In this document: positions 1-12,509 of the stretch, in pieces | Layout of the letters: each line of letters opens with the position of its first letter | How positions within the stretch are numbered: position 1 is the first letter of the stretch | Assembly: GCA_963971305.1 (NCBI GenBank) | Contig: CAXARO010000949.1 | Span: 1 to 64,000, forward strand | Source of the DNA: Arcuatula senhousia | Taxonomy: Eukaryota > Mollusca > Bivalvia > Mytilida > Mytilidae | Direction of reading: 5' to 3' | Length of the DNA: 64,000 nt | The notes under the pieces: model-generated | Database searches by the model: none | Told to the model about the DNA's origin: nothing | The model's input: the letters and a program-made list of their open reading frames with translations, nothing else | Position numbers and translations under genes: made by a program

Positions 1-890
1 CCAGGTAAATCTATCCAGTGCCTATTTTAATTGAAGCTTCTATCAAACATTTCGTGGTTTGATTGCTTAAATGTGTTAAGGCGATAAAATGTCTTTACCG
101 CTTCCATCGAAGAATAAACTTTATATCTTTGATATAAATAATATGGACTATATTTCATGTGTACATCATGTATAATTTAATGCGTAGCATAAAGGTGGTT
201 GTAATTCAATTGTGGGATTCCCATGATTCTCTTTGACGAGATATAGGTCATTGGTAACAAATATACAGGTCAAGTATGGCAACCTCCACGGATGTATCGT
301 CGCTTCAAAGCTAAATGCCCTTTATGAACGAACGACAAATCTCTTTCACATCGATGATATCCCAGCATCATAATACATTGTATGTTCACTTAAAAATGTT
401 AAAAGGCCTCGATGACGCCTGGCTATAGAAAACTGCTCATTTAGTTGAAAGAAAGATATCTGTGCATTGTGTATCAGTGACATAAATGTGTAATAAGTGT
501 GCATAAATCAAATGATTTTCCGCTCTAAATATAGATCCTATAGAACGCTCTTAAATTTTTAAACTATATTTTTCGAGTAGAGAGTTAATTTTACATAGGT
601 GATTTTTTAAATTTACATGTAATATTTGTGAGCCTAATTTATTGTCATTTTCTTTAAATAAAAATTCTGTAAAGTCAGTATCAATGAGTAACATCGGGAA
701 AATTCCGTCAAGTAAGTATCGTCATTGATATATAAATACATGTATTTATATATCTATGGTTTCATATAAGACCATTTAAAGTTAACAGATTGTTAGCAGC
801 AATTGCCTAAAAAAGCTTAAAAAGCTTATACATTGTACAAAATGTAAACAAGCTGTTATTTTCTAGTGTTTCCTGGAGCCCAAATTAGCG
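1..890. other. No gene seen
   Basis: AT-rich sequence with no open frame above 60 codons and no repeat that I could match elsewhere in the window. It ends in a short stretch at about 890-955 that repeats the phrase GACGCCCT three times. Confidence 0.5.
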
Positions 891-969
891 TGGTATGACG
901 CCCTGCCGGATTTTTTGACGCCCTGCCCTTTTTGTATAAAAAAAATTGACGCCCTAAGCGACTTTAAGA

Positions 970-1230
970 CCGGTTTGACTTCTACATTTGTACTTCCTGT
1001 TTAGGGCCCGATGGATATAAAAAATGACATATATAGACATACAAATTTTCTTCAAGCTTTTCTCATAAACCGTACATGCGAATGATTTGAAACTTGGTAG
1101 GATGGTTCAGCATGACCAACTATACATCTGACCTTTTAGACCTTTTGGACGTCTACTTCTTGTTTAGGGCTGGACCGTTTGAGCGTATGGGATCGGTGTC
1201 TCATGGACACATTCTTTCTTTATTGTTTCT
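970..1230 (+). repeat. Diverged copy of the dispersed CAAGCTTTTCTC repeat
   Basis: It shares its order of phrases (CAAGCTTTTCTC, then GAATGATTTGAAACTTGGTAG, then CTACTTCCTGTTTAGGG-like text) with 21840-22150, and more weakly with 46600-46830. The 85-codon open frame here is part of the repeat and is not called as a gene. The hairpin start seen at 21767 is absent, so this copy is an internal fragment. Confidence 0.6.
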
Positions 1231-1337
1231 AAATTATATTCAAGTCATACATTTTGTACATGTAGCCAGTTATCAAAATTCTGGTGATATTATTAAATCT
1301 GGTGTAAACACATATTATTACTACCTTTTTTTTTTAG

Positions 1338-1686
1338 GGATGGATGACTAATTACAATCAGAGGGGTTTAGCTGTTAGAATAGTTTGTCCACCAAACACT
1401 AAAGACGAGATAGGACATGTTAAATTTTTAACTCGAGAAGTGGAAATTGACAAAGCAACACACTATTCATGGATAGAAACGAATGAATACACTTTTGAAG
1501 AGTTTAAGGACCATGTTAAAAGTGATGTGAAAGAATTTGAATGGCCTAAATTGCCTGGTAAACCATGGGATGAAATCAATGCCTTCATGGAAGAGATGCA
1601 GTTTAGATACGAGAAAATCGATGGCATTGAACAGTGGCAAAATGTTTGGTCATTAGGCATTAGGGACAAAATCAAGGTCTCAGCAG
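1338..1686 (+). CDS. Internal exon of an unrecognised gene
   Basis: A run of eight or more T followed by AG at 1336-1337 makes a good splice acceptor, and CAG|GTACAT at 1684-1692 a good donor. Between them is one open frame of about 116 codons (Gly-Trp-Met-Thr-Asn at the start). The protein is mixed, charged and Trp-rich, with phrases such as KEFEWPKLPGKPWDEIN and IEQWQNVWSLGIRDKIK, which looks like real coding sequence and not repeat translation. The frame stays open past the donor into AT-rich sequence, which I take to be intron. An earlier donor (AAG|GTCTCA at 1677) is also possible. I do not recognise the family, and no neighbouring exon was found. Downstream, a mobile element begins at 1890, so the gene may be broken or its next exon may lie beyond the window. 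Confidence 0.5.
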
Positions 1687-1974
1687 GTACATGTAGTTTA
1701 TGTATTACCCATTCTCCTTTGTCATCACTGTCTATCCGTCCACCTTCATTGTTGTTATTGGCATCCATTTACAAATATATATACATGTATCATGATTATA
1801 ACAGGTTCTCCATTAACCCTTGCCATGCTGAATTGTTTCACTGTGTACATATAGCCACTGCTGAATTGTTTATGAAAAATAGTATTTTTGTCTTGCCTTT
1901 GGGAAGCAAAAATGAGACTTTTAACTTAGGTATTGCTTTACCGGCGGCGGTGGCGCCGACGGCGGCGTTAACAA

Positions 1975-2490
1975 TCTTGGGTAAGGTTTTATGAGCACCT
2001 CCATATCTCAAGAACTAGTCCTAGGTTGATGAAACTTGGTATGCATATGCCCCAGTAGTAGCTTGGTACATCTGCATCCCCATCTTTTGACCTTGACCTT
2101 GATTTTGCGGTTGAGTGACTTCATTTTTCAATACAATGTAATGGGCTGGGGAAGGTTTTATGAGCACCTTCATATCTCTAGAACTATAAGTCCTAGGTCG
2201 ATGAAACTTAGTAATAGTGTGCTCCAGTGGTAGCTTAGTACATCTGCTTCTTCATCTTTTGACCTTGACCTTGATTTTCCGGTTGAGCAACTTAGACAAT
2301 TTTCAATACATTATAATGGGCTAGGTAAGGTTTTATGAGCACCTTCATATCTCAAGAACTATAAGTCCTAGGTGGATGAATTTCGGTATGCATATTTCCC
2401 AGTGGTCGCCTAGTACATCTGCAACCTCATCATTTGACCTTGACCTTGATTTTCCGGTTGAAAGACTTTGACAATTTTCAATAGGTTACA
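1975..2490 (+). repeat. Tandem array, about 175-bp unit, three copies
   Basis: Each unit contains GGTTTTATGAGCACCTTCAT, ATGAAACTTGGTATGCAT, CATCTTTTGACCTTGACCTTG and CAATTTTCAATACA in the same order, at about 1985, 2150 and 2325. Weaker units of the same type sit at 21200-21520 in intron 3 of the receptor gene. Confidence 0.8.
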
Positions 2491-2494
2491 ATAG

Positions 2495-2873
2495 GCCAAA
2501 AACTACTTTGTAAGACTTTTGTGGACAATGATTTGAGAGAAAAGTATAATAGCTAGGCTTCTGATATTTGGTATATAGACAGTTGGGGTTATAGTCTACG
2601 ATACGCACCCCATGACGTTAGACTCTGACCCCATTTTTATGGTTCAGTGACTCCGTGAACTTGGATGTTTTTACGGGCCAAAAAACTACTTTGTAAGACT
2701 TTTGTGGACAATGATTTGAGAGAAAAGTATAATAGCTAGGCTTCTCATATTTGGTATATAGACAGTTGGGGTTATGTTCTATGCAACACAACCAATGCTG
2801 TGTGACCCTGACCCCATTTTCATGGTTCAGTGACTCCGTGAACTTAGAGATGTTATTTCGGGCCAAAAAGCTA
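2495..2873 (+). repeat. Tandem array, about 185-bp unit, two copies
   Basis: Units start at about 2497 and 2684 with AACTACTTTGTAAGACTTTT and end with GGTTCAGTGACTCCGTGAAC. A third unit resumes at 5887-6060, on the far side of the inserted transposon. Three inverse units are at 49490-49990. Confidence 0.85.
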
Positions 2874-5800
2874 GGCCATAATTAAAAATATGTTTGTTTG
2901 CCATAGCCCGACCGACCCAATTTTAACCTTTAACCCCCCGACTGAAAAGTTTTTATTGACAAAATTCTCGTTTTTTTTTTTTTTATTGGTATCCAAATTT
3001 TTTTCCGTGTCCGATTTTCTTTTACTTCAATCATTTTTGATCTCTGAAATGCTTTACGTAAATGCGTAATTTAAAGCGCTCGCAAGATTAGTTTAGTGGA
3101 ATCTGGTTCATTTTGCTGATTTATGAAAAAGTATCAGTCGACACCATCTCCGATTAATCGCTTCATGAATTATCTAATGTCTGACTTTACACCCGCCCTT
3201 TGCCTAAGTATTTAAATAAAACAGGAAAATTATTTTGCATCAGTGTTCGTTTGTACCAACATGACACGTCTGACACTCAGGAGATTAATCAAAACAACAC
3301 CCGAAAATGAAAACACAAAATATTACGATGAAGTCCTTGTTGAACTCTGAGGTTGAACTGTCAAATATTGTCAGAAAAATTTGTGCAAGATACTTTAGAA
3401 CCAGTGAAAATTACTTGACATTGAAGAAATTGATATATGTTAAATTCATTGTTAACCGACAATGCAGATTGTAATCAGCCTAAAAAAAATACATAAAGCA
3501 GGAAAATTTATTAACAGTATTAAATGATCTGACACTTCGACATTATTCAGTAATAAAATAAAACTTTATCCAGTAAAAGCTAACCAGTCAGAGGTTATGT
3601 TATGTTGTACTGTTTTGTATGTGCTGAATTAACATAAAGTTTACCTATTCAAATTTCTTTAACTTCAATGGCTGTTCCTGACCATGGTTACTTAAGTTAG
3701 TAAAATCAGCATTTACAAGTAACAGTTTACAACATATCAATTGTACTTTCCCTAGCCCTGCCAGCATTTGACTGTTCAACAACAGATGGAATTACATGTA
3801 CATCTTGTCATAGTGATGCCAGTGTTCTCCCCAGGAATTTTGGATAGCATCACATTTTGCGTAAACAATATCAGGTGTCAGAAAGAAAAAAAACCATGTC
3901 GATCGACGTTTCACTATCAATTTATGATAAGCTCTTGACCACGTATCATTTATTAGTGTTTTATGATACCCCCACCCTCTTCCCTCCCCCACCCACCCCA
4001 TTTGATGTAAGTCTACCTCAAGCTATGGATATTATAGCTCCATATTAAGAAAGAGTTGGAGTTAAACTGATTGTAGCAATTTAACAATGGCTAAAACTTG
4101 TTATCTATAAACTCTCAGTGAACTGAATCCAGTTACCAAGGATGGAAGAGGAAAAGACAGGCCTGAAAGACATTTGCCTGGGTTTGAACTTTGAAGCAAT
4201 TAAAAATAATATAAAATTAGCTTTTATTTTTGGCATGAATAAGTTCCCAAGTACAAATGTTTACATTTCATTCACACTGGTTAAGAGTCACTCAGTTGAC
4301 AGAATCATATAGATGCCAATGGTTCTCCTGCCAAAAGGAGAAAATGCTAGATAAGGTAATGGGAAATTGGGAATCTATTTTTAGACTTCCTGTTTTGACC
4401 AAAGGTCAAACAATAGATCTAGAAATCAATATTTTGGAATAACAAATGTAACAATGGAATTAAATCATGTTTCATGAAGGTAAAAAGCATTTTCTTTATT
4501 TTGGGTTATGACCGTTAATTGGAAATTCAACGGCTCATATTCTAATAACACACCTGAATAAAAGCACGTGTGCATATGTTTGTTTTTGTTTTGGTCAAAT
4601 CCCATTGGTCCTGGTTGGTTGTCCAATAGAAATAATTCACTTCGCAAAAGGTGTTCACCTGCAATCTGCATGGCTAATCAGTTCAAAGATCGATATTTCC
4701 TAATTAATTGACAAGACCATGATCATTGATTTCTTTGCTAATTGGCTTGGGGTTGTAAATGTGTCAATAACTCAATGATCATCAATCAGTCAATGGCTTC
4801 ATAAGGACGTCAACTAAATACCTTTGTATTTTTAACAATTTGAAATAGCGTCTCGGTAAAGACTGATAGCATCTCGGCAAATTACGATAGCGTCTCGGTC
4901 CCGAGATGCTATAAGGGCCTGGGGAGAACACTGGATGCTGATCTTGAGCATGTTGAGACTTGTTGTAAAGAAGAAAACCAATCAACTATCTTTTCTGTCA
5001 TTCTGATTTATGCTATTTATTTGCTATTGTTTGAAATTAATGGATTGTATTCAACATGTCTTGAGTTTTAATTAATTGCATTGTTTTTAATTAATACATT
5101 CAAGGGGGTGGAAGGACATTTACTGTTTCAAATTACATTCAATTCAGTTTTTTCTGTCACAATGAAAATGAAAAGCCTGTTTTTAATCTGAAATGTGTTA
5201 CCTTTTATTAAAAGGTGCTTCATAAAATAGCAAAAAAAATGGGCATGATGGAGTTGAACAAAACTACATGTATCAATTTGGTATTTTCAGTGTCAAAAAC
5301 ATACATGTACACGATAAAGGATGACAATGATGATGATAAACCTAAAACATGAGTATTGTAACTTTTAGGTCCTGACTGGAAAGGCATTTCAAGAGAAATT
5401 ATCAATGAAATGGCTGTAAATTTGAATACTTTATTTCTTATAAACATATAGCAGTGCACAGAGAGAAGAAAACAATACATGATATATGATTTTATTCATG
5501 CATGCATCAAATTCTGTGACAAATTAATTGCATGTATTGTAATAATAGATTTGATTGAGTATAAGCATATAAAGAACATTCAAGTTCAATGATACTACGA
5601 TATACATTAGCATGAAATGGAACCATTCTGCACAGATAACTTTTTTGTAGACAAATCTGACAGGTCGGCAAAGGGGCAAATTATTTCTGACATGTAAAAG
5701 TGGATTCACATGCCTGAAAAATAAAATGTGTACACATATAGACCCCAAATATAATGCATATTCATTTATTTTCTAAAACTAATAAAGATTCAAGGTCTTT

Positions 5801-5886
5801 AAAAAAAAAAAAATTACCTACCGACCGATCCAAATTTTTTTATGCCACTCGGGCTATGGCAAACCAACAATTTTTTAAATGTGGCC
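2874..5886. mobile_element. 3.0 kb TIR transposon, GGCC ends, 3-bp duplication CTA
   Basis: The left end begins GGCCATAATTAAAAAT and goes on to GTTTGCCATAGCCCGA. The inverse of the right end begins GGCCACATTTAAAAAA and goes on to GGTTTGCCATAGCCCGA. The element sits exactly inside the 185-bp unit: the uninterrupted unit reads AAAACTACTTTG, while here CTA flanks both ends (2871-2873 and 5887-5889). There is no open frame above 90 codons, so it is non-autonomous or decayed. GGC-type ends and a 3-bp duplication would fit PIF/Harbinger, but no transposase is present to confirm this. The MITE at 18551-18952 has related ends. Confidence 0.8.
3820..4933. mobile_element. hAT-like element nested in the 3.0 kb transposon
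   Basis: The ends are CAGTGTTCTCCCCAGG and its exact inverse, and GATGC flanks both sides (3815-3819, 4934-4938). hAT elements start with CAGTG-like ends and normally make 8-bp duplications; 5-bp variants are known. Three copies of GATAGCRTCTCGG plus an inverted one lie just inside the right end (4848-4910), as expected of subterminal transposase sites. No transposase frame is visible. Confidence 0.75.
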
Positions 5887-6828
5887 CTACTTTGTAAGAC
5901 TTTTGTGGACAATGATTTAAGAGAAAAAAATACATGTATAATAGCTAGGCTTCTGATATTTGGTATATAGACAGCTGGGGTTATGGTCTATGCTACGCAC
6001 CCCATGCCGTGTGACCCTGATCACATTTTGATGGTTCAGTAACTCCATGAACTTAGATGTTGAAGGTGGTTGATTTCAATGATGGTGCCGGCAGGCGAGA
6101 CATACTTTTAGTGTCCACACTTGTTTATTATATTTAACCCTCTATCTGGAAAACTGTACAAGATATCTGAAAAAATTAAATTGCATATGATTTAGCACAC
6201 CAAGATCTACAATTGATATAATTGGGTCAAAGTCCTATGACCATTCTTTATAGTAGTTTTTCCTCTTAGACTGTTAAAATTGACCATTTTCAGTATATTT
6301 CATCCAATTTTCCAAATGTGTCTCCTCTGACACCATTTTTCCAATTTTAACCAAACTTTGTATAATTATCTATTAGTATTTTGTGCTTAGAACATGTAGA
6401 ACTGATGTAGTGATTTTTGGTTTGACAAAAAAAACATTGCTGCCATGGCCAAAAATAGAACATAGGGGTAAATTGCTGTTTTTTTGCAAATATTTCAAAA
6501 ACGGTTACAGATATCAGAATTTTTGAAGGAAACAAAAATGTTCAGTACCTCAAGATCTACCTGCCCTGACATTTTCAAGAAGATCCAACAACAAATGTAG
6601 GAGTTATTGCTCTTTTTAGCTCTGACACCTGACCCGAAGAGTCATGTGAGCTATTGCCGTCACTTGGCGTCCGTCGTCCGTCCGTCCGTAAACTTTTTCA
6701 AACGTTAACTCCTCAGACACCATAAGTCCAATTGTAACCAAACTTGGTATAGTTGCTTATAAGCATTAGGTGCTTAGAACTGATGTACGGTTTTTTGACT
6801 TTTCAAAAAACATGGCCGCTATGGCTAA

Positions 6829-7467
6829 TATGATTTAGGCATTGCCTAGCTGCGAGCACAGCATAATGACTAAAAGTTTATGCTTACATGTTTATATATG
6901 AATGGTTTCATGTGAAAGGATATAAGACAATAAAAGATAAAAGAATGTTAACTTCTTTCAGGGGCGAATTCGGCAATTTGAAAAGGATGATTATTCCAGG
7001 TGACGAATCAGTTTTTGGGTTTTTTTATTTGGGGGGGGGGGTGATTTATGAAAATTCACACGAAATAAAAACGATATTCCACCGGGAGTCCGATATCCCT
7101 TCTAGATCTATGCACAAGTGTGTTTCAAATACTTCAAATTAACTTTCGGCAAAAAAGCGCAATAAAGCGTGTGACTATAGGCTCCAAATTTTCAAGCAAA
7201 AATGATGACGTCACCTCACATTATTTACTGCATTGTATTTCAATGTAAATTATATTTTAATCGCAAATAAATTAAGATGCTCGTTACTATTATACTATAT
7301 TATTTTTAAAAAAGTATATTTTCTTCTGATTAAAACGCATTATATTTTTAAGATGCATTAATAAAATTCACGTCGCACCAGTTGCATTTCGGGTACATGA
7401 AAAATCATAATCAGCATAAGGCAAATTTTTCGCGGTAACAAATACCGTAGAGCTCTCCACTCTCGCT
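6829..7467 (-). mobile_element. GCGAGC-family element with extra internal sequence
   Basis: An inverse copy of the family seen at 14370, 19241 and 56794, inserted in the ATGGCTAAAAATAGAAC block of a level-1 unit. The low end carries TTTAGGCATTGCCTA and GCGAGCACAGC. The high end carries CCGTAGAGCTCTCC and CTCTCGCTA, so the terminal hairpin is partly lost. The middle (about 6870-7370) does not match the other copies and includes an 84-codon frame that I do not call as a gene. Confidence 0.65.
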
Positions 7468-9015
7468 AAAAATATAACATAGGGGGAAATTGCAGTTTTT
7501 TGCAAATAACTCAAAAACGACTACAGATATCAAAATTCTGGCATAAAGTAAAATTGACCAGCATCTCAAGATCTACCAGCCCTGAAATTTTCAATAAGAT
7601 CCAAAAACCCATGTAGGAGTTATGGCCCTTTTTCTGAATTTTGCACTTTTTATGCTATATATCTTGAAAACTATACAAGATATTTTAGAAATGTTAATTG
7701 TATATTGTTTAGCACATCAAGATCTACAAATTTTGTAATTGGGTCAATGTTGTCAAATCATTGCTTCCAGCAGTTATTGCCCTTAGAAGGTCAAAATTGA
7801 CCATTTTCACACTATTTCCTTATAACATTAAAAACGTTAACTCCTCTAACACCTTAAGTGCAATTGAAACCAAACTTGGTACAAATGTTCATTAGCATTA
7901 GGTACATAGAACTGATGTAGGGATTTTTGATTTGTCGAACAATATGGCCGCCATGGCTAAAAATAGAACATACATGTAGGGGTAAGTTGCAGTTTTTTGC
8001 AAATAACTCCAAAACAGTCACAGATATCAATATTTTTATGGGGAACAAAAGTGATCAGCATCTCAAGAATTACCTACCCTGAAATTTTTAAAAAGATTCA
8101 AAAACCCATGTAGGAGTTATTGCCCTTTTTCTGATTTTTGTGTGTGAATTTTTCGCTTATTATGCTCTACAATGTATATCTTGAAAACTATGTAAGATAT
8201 TTTAGAAATGTAAATTGCATATTGTTAAGTACATCAAGATCTACAAATTTTGTAATTGGGTCAACGTTGTCAAATCATTGCTTCTAGCAGTTATTGCCCT
8301 TAGAATGTCAAAATTGACCATTTTCACTCTATTTCCTTATAACATTAAAAACGTTAACTCCTCTGACACCTTAAGTACAATTGGAACCAAACTTAGAACA
8401 AATGTTCATTGGCATTAGATGCATAGAACTGATGTAGGGATTTTTGATTTGTCGAACAATATGGCCGCCATGGCTAAAAATAGAACATAGGGGTAAATTG
8501 CAGTTTTTTGCAAATAACTAAAAAACAGTCACAGATATCAATATTTTTATGGGGGAACAAAATTGATCAGCATCTCAAAATCTACCTACCCTGAATTTTT
8601 TCAAAAGATTCAAAAACGCATGTAGGAGTTATGGCCCTTTTTAGCTCACCTGACCCGAAGGGTCATGTGAGCTATTGTCGTCACTTGGCGTCCGTCGTCC
8701 GTCAACTTTTTCAAACGTTAACTCCTCTGACACCATAAGTCCAATCACAACCAAACTTGGTATAGTTGTTCATTAGCATTCCGTGCTTACAACTGATGTG
8801 GGGATTTTTGATATGTCGAAAAACATGGCCGCCGTGGCTAAAAATAGAACATTGGGGTAAATTGCAGTTTTTTGCAAATAACTCAAAATCGGTTACAGAT
8901 ATCAAAATTCTGGCATAGGGTAGAAGTGACCAGCATGACAAGGTCTACCTGCCCTGAAATTTTCATGAAGATCCAACAACCCATGTAGGAGTTATTGCCC
9001 TTTTTCTGAATTTTT

Positions 9016-12000
9016 AGCTCACCTGACCCGAAGGGTCATGTGAGCTATTGGCGTCACTTGGCGTCCGTCGTCCGTACGTCGTCCGTCCGTAAACTTTTTC
9101 AAACGTTAACTCCTCTGACACCATAAGTCCAATTGAAACCAAACTTGGTGTAGTTTATCTTTAGGGTATGGCCTACAAAACTATTGTTCGGATTTTTGAT
9201 TCGTAAAAAAACATGGCCGCCATGGCTAAAAATAGAACAGGGGGGTCAGATACAGTTTTTTGCAAATAACTCAAAAACGGTCACAGATATCAAAATTCTG
9301 GCATAGGGTAAAAGTGATCAGCACCTCAAGATCTACCTGCTCAGAAATTTTCAAAAAGATCCAAGAACCAATGTAGGAGTTATTGCCCTTTTTAGCTCAC
9401 CTGACCCGAAGGGTCATGTGAGCTATTGTCATCACTTGGCGTCCGTCGTCCGTCCGTCGTCCGTCCGTCGTCCGTCGTCTGTCGTCCGTCGTCCGTAAAC
9501 TTTTTAAAACGTTAACTCCTCTGACACCATAAGTCCAATTGCAACTAAACTTGGTATGGTTGTTCATTAGCATTTGGTGCTTAGAACTGATGTGGGGATT
9601 TTTGATTCGTCGTAAAACATGGCCGCCATGGCTAAAAATAGAACATAGGGGTAAAATGCAGTTTTTTGCAAATAACTCAAAAACGGCTACAGATATCAAA
9701 ATTCCGGCATAGGGTAAAAGTGATCAGCACCTCAAGATCTACCTACCCTGAAATTTTGAAGAAAATCCAAATACCCATGTAGGAGTTATTGCCCTTTTTG
9801 TGGATTTTTTGCAAATTTTGCACCTGTTTAGCTCAATATGTTGAAAACTATACTAGATATTTGAGAAATTTAAATTGCATATTGTTAAGCACATCAAGAT
9901 CTACAAAATATGTAACAGGGTCAACGTTGTAGGAGCCTTCCTTTTAGGAGTTATTGCCCTTAGAACGTCAAAATTTAGCATTTTAACAGCATTTCCTCAT
10001 TACATTGAAAACGTTAACTCCTCTGACACTTTAAGTCCAAATGGAACCAAACTTGGTATAGTTGTTTATTAGCATTAGCTGTATAGAACTGATGTGGGGA
10101 TTTTTGATTGGTTGTAAAACATGGCCGCTGTGGCTAAAAATAGAACATAGAGGTAAATGGCAGTTTTTTGCAAATAACTCTAAAACGGTGACAGATTTTA
10201 AAATTTTGATTGGGAACAAAAGTGAACAGCACCTCAAGATCTACCAGCTCTGAAATTTTGAAGAAAATCCAACAACCCAATTAGGAGTTATTGCCCTTTT
10301 TGTGGATTTTTTGCAAATTTTGCACCTGTTTAGCTCAATATCTTGAAAACTATACTAGATATTTGAGAAATTTAAATTGCATATTGTTAAGCACATCAAG
10401 ATCTACAAAATATGTAATAGGGTCAACGTTGTAGGACCTTTCCTTTCAGGAGTTATTGCCCTTAGAACGTCAAAATTTAGCATTTTAACAGCATTTCCTC
10501 ATTACATTAAAAAACGTTAACTCCTCTGACACTTTAAGTCCAAATGGAACCAAACTTGGTATAGTTGTTTATTAGCATTAGGTGTATAAAACTGATGTGG
10601 GGATTTTTGATTGGTCGTAAAATATATGGCCGCTGTGGCTAAAAATAGAACATAGGGGTAAATGGCAGTTTTTTTGCAAATAACTCTAAAACAGTGACAG
10701 ATTTCAAAATTTTGATTGGGAACAAAAGTGATCAGCACCTCAAGATCTACCAGCTCTGAAATTTTGAAGAAAATCCAACAACCCATGTAGGAGTTATTGC
10801 CCTTTTTGTGGATTTTTTGCAAGTTTTGCACCTGTTTAGCTCAATATCTTGAAAACTATACAAGATATTTGAGAAATTTAAATTGCATATTGTTAAGCGC
10901 ATCAAGATCTACAAAATTTGTACAGGGTCAACGTTGTAGGACCTTTCCTTTGAGGAGTTATTGCCCTTGGAACGTCAAAATTTAGCATTTTAACTGCATT
11001 TCCTTATATTGAAAATGTTAACTCCTCTGACACTTTAAGTCCAAATGGAACCAAACTTGGTATTATTGTTTATTATTATTAGGTGTATAGAACTGTTGTA
11101 GGGATTTTTGATTGGTTGTAAAATATGGCCGCTGTGGCTAAAAATAGAACATTAGGTTAAACTGCATTTTTTTGCAAATAACTCCAAACGGGTGACAGAT
11201 TTTTAGATTTTGATTGAGAACAAAAGTGATCAGCACCTTTAGATCCACCATATTGTCAGATGACCCCCTTATTAATCTTATGACCCTTTCAACGTTAAAT
11301 CGTTTTTGCCTTATAACCTTTACTTCAGGCACATATGTCAGGTGAGCGATTCAGGCTCCTGGGAGCCTCTTGTTCTTGATTTTTTCAAAATTTTGCACTT
11401 ATTTAGCCCGATATCTTGAAAACTATACAAGATATTTTAAAAATTCAAATTGCATATGATCAAGCACATCAAGATCTACATTTCATGTAATTAGGTCAAA
11501 GCTGTAGAACCATTTCTTTTAGGAGTTATGGCCCTTAAAGCGTCAAAATTTACCATTTTTCATTACTTTTACCCTGAATTTTGAAGATTAACTTGTCTGA
11601 CACCATTCATCCAACTTCAACCAAACTTGGCACAGTTGTTTAATAGCATTAATGCTACTATTCTATCGTTCGGATTTTTTATTTGTAAAAAAATATGGCC
11701 TCCATGGCTTAAAATAGAACATAGGGGTCAAATTACAGTTTTTTGCAAATAACTCAAAAACAGTAACAGATATCAAAATTCTGACGGGCCAAAAGTGGTT
11801 AGCATCTCAAGATCTACTTGCTCTGAAATTTTCAAGAAGATCCAACAAACGACATAGGAGTTATTGCCCTTTTTCTGGATTTTTTCAAAATTTTTCACCT
11901 ATGTAGCCCTATATCTTGAAAACTATACGAGGTATTTCAAAAATTCAAATTGCATATGATTAAGCACATCAAGATCTACATTTCATGTAATTAGGTCAAA

Positions 12001-12509
12001 GCTGTAGAACCATTTCTTATAGGAGTTATGGCCCTTAAAGCTTCAATATTTACCATTGTTCATTACTTTTCCCCTGACTTGTCTGAAACGGTAAGACCAA
12101 CTGCATCTTAACATGGCAAACTGTTTGATAGCTTATATGCTACAACTTTTTGATTTGTAAAAAAACATGGCCACCATGGCTAAAAATAGAACATAGGGGC
12201 AAATTTCATTTTTTTGCTAATAACTCAAAGCTGGTTTCAGATATCAAAATTGTGTAAGAATCAAAAAGTGATCAGCATATTAAGATCTACCTGTCCTGAT
12301 TTTTCGGAAAAGATCTGACTGCTGATGTGGGAGTTATTGTTGTTTTTCCTTATTTTTGCCAAATTTGCACTTATTAAGCCCAATATCTTGAAAACTAACC
12401 AAGATATTTCATAAATTTAAATCCCATATGGTTAAGCACAATAATATCTACAAATATATGTATCTGTGTAGTTCAGGTGAGCGATTCAGGCTCTTGGGAG
12501 CCTCTTGTT
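9016..12509 (+). mobile_element. AGCTCAC-family element, nesting level 3
   Basis: It begins with the family hairpin, followed by GGCGTCCGTCGTCCGTACGT. It is interrupted at 9393 inside ATTGCCCTTTTT, resumes at 11375 with CTTGATTTTTTCAAAA, and ends at 12509 with GGCTCTTGGGAGCC-TCTTGTT. Confidence 0.8.
9394..11374 (+). mobile_element. AGCTCAC-family element, innermost (level 4), intact
   Basis: An uninterrupted copy of about 2.0 kb. It has the 5' hairpin, a GTCCGTCGTCCGTCC run (9436-9495), several core units of about 480 bp, then AGGTGAGCGATTC and the GGCTCCTGGGAGCC hairpin. It gives the best view of a complete element. Open frames in it are short and unlike any known transposase. Confidence 0.85.

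Larger units (their letters stand above)
1890..6125 (+). mobile_element. GTCTCGCC-family tandem-unit element, interrupted by two transposons
   Basis: A degenerate terminal stem (GTCTTGCC ... GAGAC) leads into TAGGTATTGCTTT and a CGGCGG-rich block. Two tandem cores follow. The right end reads GGCAGGCGAGACATAC and stops near CACTTGTT at 6125. The same left block and right end occur in inverse orientation at 49283-50056, which fixes the family limits. The array is cut at 2873/5887 by a 3.0 kb TIR transposon. The inverted ends (GTCTCGCCTGC/GCAGGCGAGAC) and lack of coding capacity suggest a non-autonomous Helentron-like element; that class is inference. Confidence 0.65.
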
